Assembly: GCA_009839485.1 (NCBI GenBank)
Contig: VXPQ01000014.1
Location: 44,727 to 108,726, forward strand
Length of the DNA: 64,000 nucleotides
Direction: 5' to 3'
Source: Bacteroidetes bacterium SB0662_bin_6
GTDB taxonomy: Bacteria; Bacteroidota; Rhodothermia; Rhodothermales; VXPQ01
The notes below the pieces were generated by a model, which ran no database searches, was not told where the DNA came from, and worked only from the letters and a program-made list of their open reading frames with translations. This document shows, piece by piece, positions 52,462 through 60,876 of the stretch. Positions within the stretch are counted from its first letter, which is position 1. Each line of letters opens with the position of its first letter. Position numbers and translations under genes: made by a program.

Positions 52462-52508
52462 CTGTTCGCGGCTGCGATTTTACGATCCGGTCCACGGCTG
52501 CGCTCCGC

Positions 52509-55500
52509 ATGAAGGGCATTGTTCCGCTTTCATTTCTTTTGTGCCTGGTTAGTGCATGCGGCGGCCCTGTGGACGAAGAGGTCGCTGCTCCGCTCTTTGC
52601 GCGATTGTCCGCCGCCGAAACGGGCATCGCCTTCACGAACAGGATCGAAGAGCGAGAAGGGTTCAATGTGCTGGAGTACGAATACTTCTACAATGGGGCG
52701 GGTGTGGCCGCTGGCGACGTGAATGGCGATGGCCTGCCCGATCTGTATTTTTCCGCCAACATCGATCAGGATCGTCTGTATCTCAACCGGGGGGATCTGG
52801 TGTTCGAAGACGTCACGGAGCAGGCGGGTCTTGCAAGCGAATCCGGCTGGACGACCGGCGTGACGATGGGGGATGTCAATGGGGATGGACATCTGGACAT
52901 CTATGTGTGCAAATCGGGCCGGGTGAGCACGGATCGCCGCCGGAACGCGTTGTACGTCAACAACGGGGACGGGACGTTTACCGAACGAGCGGCGGAATAC
53001 GGCCTGGACGATCCTGCGTATTCGAACCACGCGGCCCTGTTCGATTACGACCGGGATGGCGACCTGGACTTGTATCTGCTGAATCATTCGATCCGGCGTT
53101 TGAGCCGCTTCGATGTGGAGTATATGCGGAGTAGCCGCGACTCCCTTGCCGGCGACAAACTGTACCGGAACGACGGCGGATCTTTTACGGACGTGAGCGA
53201 AGCGGCGGGCATCATCGGCAATCCCCTTGGGTTTGGGCTCAGCGTGATCGTTAGCGATGTGAACCGGGACGCCTGGCCCGATCTTTACGTTTCCAACGAC
53301 TATATCGAGGATGATTACCTGTACGTGAACAACGGGGACGGGACCTTTACCGAATCCGTACGCTCGTTTCTGACGCATACGTCCTACTCGTCCATGGGCG
53401 CCGACATTGCCGATATAAACAACGATGCGTTGCCCGATATCGTGACGCTGGATATGCTGGCCGAAGATCATTTCCGGCAGAAAGTGCTGAAGGGGCCGGA
53501 AGATCATGTGTTTTACGAAGACTTTCGGAATAAGGGGTTTCACGAGCAGTATATGCGCAATATGCTGCATCTGAACAGGGGAGACGGGACTTTTGCGGAA
53601 ATCGGACAAATCGCGGGCGTTTCGAATACCGACTGGAGTTGGGCGGCGTTGCTGGCCGATTTCGATCTCGATGGCCGTAACGACCTTTTCGTCACGAATG
53701 GCTATATGCGCGACTACACGGATCTCGATTTTCTTCGGGTCACGCTGGTGAATGCATACACGGAGGCGAGTGCCCGGGGGGAAGCCTTGTCTTCGCTGGA
53801 AATGGTTCGGCAAATGCCTTCCACCCTGTTGAGTAACTATATCTATCGAAACGAATCGGGGATCGCCTTTGCGGACAAGACGCGGGACTGGGGCATGGGC
53901 GAGGGTACCTTGTCGAACGGCGCGGCGTACGCCGATCTGGACGGCGATGGGGATCTCGACCTTGCGGTCAACAACATCAATGCGGAAGCCTTTGTTTATC
54001 GCAACGATGCGGACCGTCTTGCCGCGGGGCATTATTTGAAGGTTCGCCTTGAAGGCCCGGAAGGCAACCGGTTCGGGATCGGCGCTGTGGTCGCGGCAAC
54101 GGGGGAAGGACAGCGTTTTTACCGGGAAATGAACCCGGTGCGGGGGTATTTGTCGTCCGTGGAGCCGGTGTTTTTTTTCGGTCTGGGCGCATTGGAGCAG
54201 GTTGATCTCGAGGTGATCTGGCCGGACGGCGCGCGCCAGCGGATGCAGGGCGTGCCGGCGAATCAAACGGTGACGCTGCATCGCCGGGACGCCGATTTCG
54301 AGGCGCCGGATGCACAGAAAGCCTTGCAGGTCCCTCCATTCTTCATGGAAGCGCCGGACGCCCGCGGACTTCAGTTCGTCCATGAAGAGAATCCGTTCGT
54401 CGATTTCGAGCGCGAGCGCCTGCTCCCGCATATGTTGTCGCGCCAGGGGCCTGCATTGGCGGCCGGCGATGCGGACGGGGACGGTCTGGAGGATGTATTC
54501 GCAGGCGGGGCGCGAGGCCAGTCCGGTGCGCTCTTTTTTCAGCGCCCCGACGGATCGTTTCGCCGGAGTCCGGGCGCGGCTTTCGAAGCGCATAGCGGCT
54601 ATGAGGATACGGACGCGCTCTTTCTGGATGCGGACGGCGACGGCGACCAGGACCTGTATGTGGTCAGCGGCGGATCGTTCGAAGCGGAGGATATGTCGGT
54701 TTATCAGGATCGCCTGTACGTCAATGACGGCGCGGGCGGGTACGTCTATGACGAACAAGCCTTGCCCGATTTACACACCAGCGGAGGTACAGTAGCGGCG
54801 CACGATTTCGATGCGGATGGCGATCTCGACCTTTTTGCAGGCGGGCGGGCGTTTCCGGGCCGCTACCCGCTTGCTCCGCCAAGTTATCTCCTGGAGAATA
54901 CGGGAGGAACGTTCGTGGACGTCACGCCGGAAGGGTTGCAGGCGCCGGGGATGGTGACCGACGCGCTGTGGACGGATATAGATGGAGATCAGCGCGCCGA
55001 ACTGCTTCTGGCGGGAGAATGGATGCCGATCCGGGCATTCCGGTACACCGGAGAATGGGCTGAGATACCCGTTTCCGAAACAGGTCTCGCCGGTACGGCA
55101 GGCTGGTGGAATGTCCTGAGTGCGAAAGATCTGGACGGCGATGGCGATATCGATCTGGTTGCCGGCAACAGAGGGTTGAATGCGCAGATGCAGGCCGGTC
55201 CGGACCAACCCGCCGCGGTGTATTCCGCGGATTTCGGCGGCGACGGGCATTCCGAATTCGTCATGGGATATTACATCGGCGAGCAAAGGCATCCCGTCCC
55301 CTGGCGAGACGAATTGCTGGAGGAGATTCCGTTGCTTGCCCGGCAATTCCCTGACTATGCCTCGTATGCCCGCGCCACACTGGAGGATGTTTTTTCCGAG
55401 GTGGAGCCCGTGGTCACGCTGGAGGCGTCCCGCTTTTCAAGCAGCATCTTCGAGAACACCGGGGAAGGCCGGTTCCAGGTTCGGGAATTGCCTCTTGAAG

Positions 55501-55817
55501 CGCAGTTTGCCCCGGTGCATGCCATCCTTTTCGAAGATGCGGACGGCGATGGACAAATGGATATGCTTCTTGCCGGAAATGCTTTCGAGGCGCGGGTGCA
55601 ATGGGGGCGTTACAATGGGGGGCGCGGGCTTCTTTTATTGAATCGCGGAGCGATGACCTGGGAAAGCGTTCCAGCGTCCCGGAGCGGTTTTTTAACGCCC
55701 GGGGTGGTGCGTGACATGGTTCGCGTCATCACCGCAACGGATCCGCTTGTGGTTGTTGCGCAGAATGACGCGGCCTTGGAGGTGTTCGTGTCCGATCCGG
55801 TGCCTGCCGTTCGCTGA
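52509..55817 (+). CDS. CRTAC1-like FG-GAP/ASPIC lipoprotein preceding SusCD
   Basis: 1102 residues from the ATG at 52509. MKGIVPLSFLLCLVSACGG is a lipoprotein signal with the lipidated Cys at residue 17. Many FG-GAP Ca-binding repeats follow (AAGDVNGDGLPDLYFS; TMGDVNGDGHLDIYVC; AYADLDGDGDLDLAVN; DALFLDADGDGDQDLYVV; SAKDLDGDGDIDLVAG). An ASPIC/UnbV-like segment lies near 500-590 (EGNRFGIGAVVAATGEGQ, VDLEVIWPDGARQ). It is probably surface-exposed, and by the usual Bacteroidota arrangement contributes to glycan capture with the SusC/SusD pair 184 bp downstream on the same strand. Related to the lipoprotein at 47432-51016 but without TPRs. Confidence 0.87.
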   Translation: MKGIVPLSFLLCLVSACGGPVDEEVAAPLFARLSAAETGIAFTNRIEEREGFNVLEYEYFYNGAGVAAGDVNGDGLPDLYFSANIDQDRLYLNRGDLVFEDVTEQAGLASESGWTTGVTMGDVNGDGHLDIYVCKSGRVSTDRRRNALYVNNGDGTFTERAAEYGLDDPAYSNHAALFDYDRDGDLDLYLLNHSIRRLSRFDVEYMRSSRDSLAGDKLYRNDGGSFTDVSEAAGIIGNPLGFGLSVIVSDVNRDAWPDLYVSNDYIEDDYLYVNNGDGTFTESVRSFLTHTSYSSMGADIADINNDALPDIVTLDMLAEDHFRQKVLKGPEDHVFYEDFRNKGFHEQYMRNMLHLNRGDGTFAEIGQIAGVSNTDWSWAALLADFDLDGRNDLFVTNGYMRDYTDLDFLRVTLVNAYTEASARGEALSSLEMVRQMPSTLLSNYIYRNESGIAFADKTRDWGMGEGTLSNGAAYADLDGDGDLDLAVNNINAEAFVYRNDADRLAAGHYLKVRLEGPEGNRFGIGAVVAATGEGQRFYREMNPVRGYLSSVEPVFFFGLGALEQVDLEVIWPDGARQRMQGVPANQTVTLHRRDADFEAPDAQKALQVPPFFMEAPDARGLQFVHEENPFVDFERERLLPHMLSRQGPALAAGDADGDGLEDVFAGGARGQSGALFFQRPDGSFRRSPGAAFEAHSGYEDTDALFLDADGDGDQDLYVVSGGSFEAEDMSVYQDRLYVNDGAGGYVYDEQALPDLHTSGGTVAAHDFDADGDLDLFAGGRAFPGRYPLAPPSYLLENTGGTFVDVTPEGLQAPGMVTDALWTDIDGDQRAELLLAGEWMPIRAFRYTGEWAEIPVSETGLAGTAGWWNVLSAKDLDGDGDIDLVAGNRGLNAQMQAGPDQPAAVYSADFGGDGHSEFVMGYYIGEQRHPVPWRDELLEEIPLLARQFPDYASYARATLEDVFSEVEPVVTLEASRFSSSIFENTGEGRFQVRELPLEAQFAPVHAILFEDADGDGQMDMLLAGNAFEARVQWGRYNGGRGLLLLNRGAMTWESVPASRSGFLTPGVVRDMVRVITATDPLVVVAQNDAALEVFVSDPVPAVR

Positions 55818-56001
55818 TAACGATAACATAAAAAGAAATTCAACTTTAGAGAGAAATGAGTGCAAGGGTAGTTGATTTTTCTGTGGGAAAGTGTTACTTA
55901 TAGCCTTGTATCAACAGGAGCCTTTTCCGGTTTTCCAGATCGCGTCTGTTGGTCCTGCTTATCCGGTTGTAACCTCCTTACCTACGATATCCATTCTCGC
56001 C

Positions 56002-59000
56002 ATGAAAGTTACCTATGCTTTCCGAACCTGGTCAGTACTATGCGTTTTGCTATCCGCCGGGCTTTTGCTTCCGGGGGTCCATACGGCGAATGCACAGGTC
56101 CATACCGTGAACGGCATTGTGCTGGATGCCGAAGACGGCGCGCCGCTGCCTGGCGTGAACATTCTTGAAGAGGGCACCCTGAACGGCGCCGTCAGCGACG
56201 TAGACGGTACGTTCGGAATAACGGTGTCCAATGCGAATGCCTCGCTGGTCTTTTCTTTCGTGGGGTACGTTACCCAGACGGTGCCGGTGAACGGACAAGT
56301 CGATCTGACGGTGCAACTTGCCGAGGACATCGAATTGCTTGAGGAGGTGGTAGTTACCGCCTTCGGCATCGAGCGGCAGGAGCGCGCGCTCGGATATGCC
56401 GTGAGCCAGGTTTCCGGCGAGGAGTTGCGGCAAGTGCGGGAGAACAATGTCGCGAACGCGCTGGCCGGGAAGGTATCCGGCGTGCTCGTTTCCAAACCGG
56501 CAAGCGGTCCCGCGGGATCGAGCAGGGTGATTATCCGGGGCGTGTCGTCGTTGGGCGAAGACAGTCAGCCCCTGTATGTAGTCGACGGCGTGCCCATCGA
56601 CAATTCCACGCTCGGGTCCGCCGGGATGTGGGGCGGCTCGGATGGCGGCGACGGCATCGGCTCCATTAACCCGGACGACATCGAGAATATATCGGTGCTC
56701 AAGGGGCCTTCCGCCGCTGCGCTGTACGGTTCGCGCGCCAAGAACGGGGTTGTTTTGATCACGACCAAACGCGCAACGCCCGGTCTCGGCCTCGGGGTCG
56801 AGTTTTCCAGCAACACCACCTTCGAGTCGGTGCTCGTTAACACGGACTGGCAAAATCAGTATGGCCAGGGGAACATGAGTGAAACGGGCGAGGGAAGATG
56901 GACGGGGGAGAAGCCGGGTTCCGTGGACGAAGCGTTGGCCACGGTCGATCGGGCCTGGGGTCCGCGGCTGGACGGCTCCAGCGTAGTCAGCTGGGACGGC
57001 AGCAATCAGCCGTACAGCCGGGCAGCCGACGCCATCAACAGTTTTTATAACACGGGCCTTACCACCACGAACAGCCTTGCGCTTACGACGGCGACCGAGA
57101 CCAGTTCGCTGCGTCTCGGATTCTCGCATTTGCAAAACCAGGGCGTTAGCCCCAATTCAGGGCTGTCCCGTACCTCGTTTTCCATGCGTGGCGGGTCGCA
57201 ATTCGGCGCTCGACTGAGCGCGGACGCGAAACTCAACTTCGTGCGCGAGTATGTAAAAAACCGACCGCGGTTGAGCGATTCGCCGGGCAACGCGAATTAT
57301 TCGGTGTATCAACTTGCGCCGAATGTGGACGTAACCACGATGGAATGCCCGCCCGAGGACGAAGCGTGCACGGATCCCGGAACGGATGTGGACGGCAGCG
57401 AGCTGCATCGCGGGCTGTTCGACAACATCTACCAGCAAAATCCCTACTGGGCGGCTCACCAGTTCACTTCGTCGGATGAAGATCGCCGGATCATTGGTTT
57501 CGCCTCCCTGACCTACAAGTTTGCGGACTGGATTTCGCTGACGGGTCGCTTTGGCGGCGATACCTACGCCACGCGCCGTACGGGCATTACGCCATGGGGC
57601 ACGGCCTTCAGCCCGTTGGGTGGTCAAAACGAGCAGGAATTCCGCATCACGGAGATCAACACCGATTTTCTTTTCAATATCGACCGTTCTCTTCCCGGAA
57701 ACATCGGACTGGTGGCGACGGTCGGCGGCAATATCCTGTACCGGAACCGGGAGAACCTGACCCTCAGCGGAGGGGGCGGATTCAACGTGCCGGGCCTCGA
57801 AGCGGTAACCAACCAGAACACGCGCTCCCACGGGTACGGCTTTAACGAGAAGCAGATCAATTCGCTGTACGGATCGGCAGAGTTTTCCTACAGCGACTAC
57901 CTCTTCCTGACGGCCACGGCCCGAAACGACTGGTCCAGCACGCTGCCCATCGACAACAACTCGTATTTCTATCCGTCCATCAGCGGGAGTTTCGTGTTTT
58001 CGGATGCGCTGGATCTGCCGGACTGGATCAGTTTCGGTAAGCTGAGAGCATCCTGGGCGGAAGTCGGGGGCGACACCAATCCGTATCAGTTGGCGTTGAC
58101 CTACGGTTTGTCGGGAAGCCATCTTGGACAGCCGCGCGGCGCGATCGCCCAGGGCCAGATTCCGCTGGCCACTCTCAAGCCCTCCTCCACCGTAGGTATC
58201 GAGGGCGGGTTCGATATTCGCTTCATGGACAACCGTCTGGGAGTGGACTTTACGTACTATACCCAGTCCGCGATCGACCAGATTCTTTCGACGACCATAT
58301 CGAGCGCCTCCGGTTTCGGAAGCCAGCGTATCAACGCCGGCGAGATCAAGAACAGCGGCGTGGAACTGTTGCTCACCACGACGCCGTATCGCACGGGGGA
58401 CTGGCGCTGGGATCTGGACGTGAACCTTTCGCGCAACACCAACGAGGTGGTGGACTTGATCGAAGGGCAGACGTCGCTCGTGCTTGGGGAAAGCCGCCAT
58501 CGCGGCAACTTCGTGACGGCGGATGTGGGTGAGCCGTACGGTTCCATCAAGGGCCGCAAGTACCTGCGTCAGAACGTGCCGTCCGGCCCTGACGCCTCCG
58601 ATTGCGACGCCACGGGCGCCATCGTACACGACGCCGACGGGCTGCCCATGCGAACGTCCGATCTGTGCGTGCTCGGCAATGGCACGCCCAACCTGCTCGG
58701 AGGCGTTAGCAATACGCTGCGCTGGAGAGGGCTGCGCCTTGGCATGCTGATCGATATGCGCTTTGGAGGCGATATTTTCTCGGTCACCAATAGCGCCGGT
58801 TACGCAAACGGTTTGCACAAGAACACGATCCAGGGCCGCGAGGAAGGCTTCATCGTGGGCGAAGGCGTGGACGCCGATGGCAATACGAACACCGTCCGGG
58901 TAAGTCCCCAGACCTACTGGGCCCGCATTGGGGGCGGCACCATCGGGGAGGAATTCGTATACGACGCCAGTTTCGTCAAACTCCGCGAGTTGAGCCTGGG

Positions 59001-59211
59001 TTATCGCTTGCCTGCGCGGTTGCTCGTCAACACGCCGATCAAGGTTGCTACGGTCTCGTTGGTAGCCCGCAACCTTTGGCTGCTTTACAGCAACGTGGAT
59101 AACCTCGATCCGGAGTCCATTTTCAACAACACGCACCAAGGCATCGGCCTGGAGCACTCCGGCGTTCCGCAGACGCGCAGCATTGGCTTCAATGTCAATG
59201 TGAGGCTGTAA
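56002..59211 (+). CDS. SusC/RagA family TonB-linked outer-membrane receptor
   Basis: 1069 residues from the ATG at 56002; the longer frame adds 37 residues before the signal peptide. A signal peptide is cut near ANAQV. A carboxypeptidase-D-like domain follows (VNGIVLDAEDGAPLPGVNIL). The SusC signature is clear: LLEEVVVTAFGIERQERALGY, QPLYVVDGVPIDN, INPDDIENISVLKGPSAAAL, YGSRAKNGVVLITTK. The barrel ends GFNVNVRL. It imports oligosaccharides or peptides through the outer membrane together with the SusD lipoprotein encoded 52 bp downstream. No hybrid two-component or ECF-sigma regulator and no glycoside hydrolase is next to it, so substrate cannot be guessed. Confidence 0.95.
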   Translation: MKVTYAFRTWSVLCVLLSAGLLLPGVHTANAQVHTVNGIVLDAEDGAPLPGVNILEEGTLNGAVSDVDGTFGITVSNANASLVFSFVGYVTQTVPVNGQVDLTVQLAEDIELLEEVVVTAFGIERQERALGYAVSQVSGEELRQVRENNVANALAGKVSGVLVSKPASGPAGSSRVIIRGVSSLGEDSQPLYVVDGVPIDNSTLGSAGMWGGSDGGDGIGSINPDDIENISVLKGPSAAALYGSRAKNGVVLITTKRATPGLGLGVEFSSNTTFESVLVNTDWQNQYGQGNMSETGEGRWTGEKPGSVDEALATVDRAWGPRLDGSSVVSWDGSNQPYSRAADAINSFYNTGLTTTNSLALTTATETSSLRLGFSHLQNQGVSPNSGLSRTSFSMRGGSQFGARLSADAKLNFVREYVKNRPRLSDSPGNANYSVYQLAPNVDVTTMECPPEDEACTDPGTDVDGSELHRGLFDNIYQQNPYWAAHQFTSSDEDRRIIGFASLTYKFADWISLTGRFGGDTYATRRTGITPWGTAFSPLGGQNEQEFRITEINTDFLFNIDRSLPGNIGLVATVGGNILYRNRENLTLSGGGGFNVPGLEAVTNQNTRSHGYGFNEKQINSLYGSAEFSYSDYLFLTATARNDWSSTLPIDNNSYFYPSISGSFVFSDALDLPDWISFGKLRASWAEVGGDTNPYQLALTYGLSGSHLGQPRGAIAQGQIPLATLKPSSTVGIEGGFDIRFMDNRLGVDFTYYTQSAIDQILSTTISSASGFGSQRINAGEIKNSGVELLLTTTPYRTGDWRWDLDVNLSRNTNEVVDLIEGQTSLVLGESRHRGNFVTADVGEPYGSIKGRKYLRQNVPSGPDASDCDATGAIVHDADGLPMRTSDLCVLGNGTPNLLGGVSNTLRWRGLRLGMLIDMRFGGDIFSVTNSAGYANGLHKNTIQGREEGFIVGEGVDADGNTNTVRVSPQTYWARIGGGTIGEEFVYDASFVKLRELSLGYRLPARLLVNTPIKVATVSLVARNLWLLYSNVDNLDPESIFNNTHQGIGLEHSGVPQTRSIGFNVNVRL

Positions 59212-59263
59212 TAACGTGAGGCTGTATCCAAGCTATCCGATCACGCTATACCAGAATAGATTC

Positions 59264-60793
59264 ATGACCAACCCTAAGAAGTTCTTTTCGGGCATCTTGC
59301 TGATTCCTTGCCTGCTGGTTTTGGCCTCGTGCGATAGCGGGTTCGAGGAGATGAACGTGAACCCGACGCAAGCCAGTCAGATTGATCCGAACTTCAAACT
59401 GACGAACATCCAGCTCAGGATCAGCGGCGAGCGCTACGAAAACTGGCGGACGAACCTGATCTACAGTTCGGTAATGATTCAGCACTTCGCCACCTTACCC
59501 GGCTATTGGGCAGGCGATAAGTATACCTATATCGGTTCGTATTCCGCGGCAATGTGGGACCGGTATTATCCCAACATCGCCAGGAACGTCGAGGATTTGC
59601 TGTTGCAGACCGGTGAAGATCCTGAACAGGCCAATATGCATCACATCACCCAGATTGTGCGGGTGATCATGTACCACCGGCTGACCGATCTGTACGGCGA
59701 CGTTCCGTACTCCGAAGCGGGCAAGGGCTTTATCGAAGACATTACGCAGCCGAAGTACGATCCCCAGAGCGAAATATACGCCGACATGCTGGCGAAGCTG
59801 GAGGCTGCCGCTGCGGGGCTTAATCCGGGCGGTCCCACGTACGGGAATGGCGACCTCATGTACCAGGGGAATGTGGACCAATGGCGCAAGTTGGCCAATT
59901 CGCTCATGCTTCGACTGGGGATGCGGCTGGTCAAGGTAGATCCCGGAGCCGCCCAGAGTTGGGTAAGCAAAGCCATTTCGGGCGGCACCATGGAAAGCAA
60001 CGACGATATTGCCTATGTGCCGCATAACGATCCATCCGGATGGCGAAACGGAAACGGACAGGTGTTCCTGGCCGATCGTTCGCCGAGACTGTCCAAATTC
60101 TTCGTGGACTGGATGGTGGCGTATGGCGATCCGCGTCTCGAAGTGTACGGCACCATTCCTGTCGCAGGCGCCGATCCGGTGGGCATGCCCAACGGCAAGG
60201 CCGCAGGCTCATCGGATCCGGTGAACGGCATCGAGAACGATCCCAGCTGGGTTTCCTGCGACGGCGGCGCCAGCCCGTGCGGCATGGATGTGTATATGCA
60301 GCCCAACCCGGTTATTCAGGGGTGGGACGACCCCATGTTCTTTATGACCTATGCCGAGGTGGAATTGCTCAAGGCCGAGGCGGCGGTTCGGGGCTGGCAT
60401 GGCGGGGATCCGGCGACCCATTACGCCAACGGCGTGCGCGCCGCCATGCAGTACCTGTCCATGTACGGCGCGGAAGCGGCCATTTCCGACGCGGATATCG
60501 ATGCATACCTTGCGGCCAATCCCTACGATGGGGGCTCCGGCATGCGGCAAATCAACGAACAGATCTGGGCGGCGACGCTGTTGAACGAATATGAGGGGTA
60601 TGCCAACTGGAGGCGGACCGGGTATCCGGAATTGACCCCTGTGGTATATCCCGGCAATGTGACCGGGGGCACCATTCCCCGGCGTTTGCGTTACCGGGAA
60701 GCGGAAGCCGTGGCAAATCCGGAGAATTATTCAGCCGCCGTATCCCGCCAGGGTCCGGACGAGTTCACTACGCGCATCTGGTGGGATAAGTAG
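59264..60793 (+). CDS. SusD/RagB family nutrient-binding lipoprotein
   Basis: 509 residues from the ATG at 59264; a GTG at 59216 would precede the signal peptide by 16 residues. A lipobox LVLASC lies near residue 23. The helical SusD-like_2 pattern follows: YRITDLYGDVPYSEA-type region (here HRLTDLYGDVPYSEAGKGF), WRKLANSLMLRLGMRLVKVD, MTYAEVELLKAEAAVRGW, and a C-terminal NEQIWAATLLNEYEGYANWR. It forms the lid of the SusC channel at the cell surface and binds the substrate. It directly follows SusC and is closed by a terminator at 60826-60862. Confidence 0.94.
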   Translation: MTNPKKFFSGILLIPCLLVLASCDSGFEEMNVNPTQASQIDPNFKLTNIQLRISGERYENWRTNLIYSSVMIQHFATLPGYWAGDKYTYIGSYSAAMWDRYYPNIARNVEDLLLQTGEDPEQANMHHITQIVRVIMYHRLTDLYGDVPYSEAGKGFIEDITQPKYDPQSEIYADMLAKLEAAAAGLNPGGPTYGNGDLMYQGNVDQWRKLANSLMLRLGMRLVKVDPGAAQSWVSKAISGGTMESNDDIAYVPHNDPSGWRNGNGQVFLADRSPRLSKFFVDWMVAYGDPRLEVYGTIPVAGADPVGMPNGKAAGSSDPVNGIENDPSWVSCDGGASPCGMDVYMQPNPVIQGWDDPMFFMTYAEVELLKAEAAVRGWHGGDPATHYANGVRAAMQYLSMYGAEAAISDADIDAYLAANPYDGGSGMRQINEQIWAATLLNEYEGYANWRRTGYPELTPVVYPGNVTGGTIPRRLRYREAEAVANPENYSAAVSRQGPDEFTTRIWWDK

Positions 60794-60825
60794 CTCACAC
60801 AGGCGTTCGTAGTTTGTGTTATCGT

Positions 60826-60862
60826 AATGCCGGGGGCGCTCTGTTGCGCCCCCGGCATTTTT
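60826..60862 (+). terminator. Rho-independent terminator of the SusCD cluster
   Basis: AATGCCGGGGGCGC (60826-60839) pairs perfectly with GCGCCCCCGGCATT (60846-60859) around TCTGTT, followed by TTT. It lies between the convergent SusD and DUF5916 genes, so it may also slow transcription from the other side, although the T-run serves the plus strand. Confidence 0.92.
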
Positions 60863-60876
60863 ATATCGCCTTTATC

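Larger units (their letters stand above)
52155..52508. other. Divergent gap between aldolase and CRTAC1-like lipoprotein
   Basis: 354 bp without a gene. The frame of the downstream lipoprotein is open through this gap for 88 codons, but it has no signal peptide until the ATG at 52509. The region holds a Bacteroidota-type promoter (52291-52319) and, downstream of its start point, a long inverted repeat (52357-52461). I see no clear promoter for the aldolase. Confidence 0.7.

Noticed and set aside
55818..56001. Promoter for SusC at TTGATT (55872) and TAGCCTTG (55901)
   Set aside because: The spacer is 26 bases and the -7 box has a mismatch, so it does not meet the pattern; SusC may be transcribed from the promoter at 52291.
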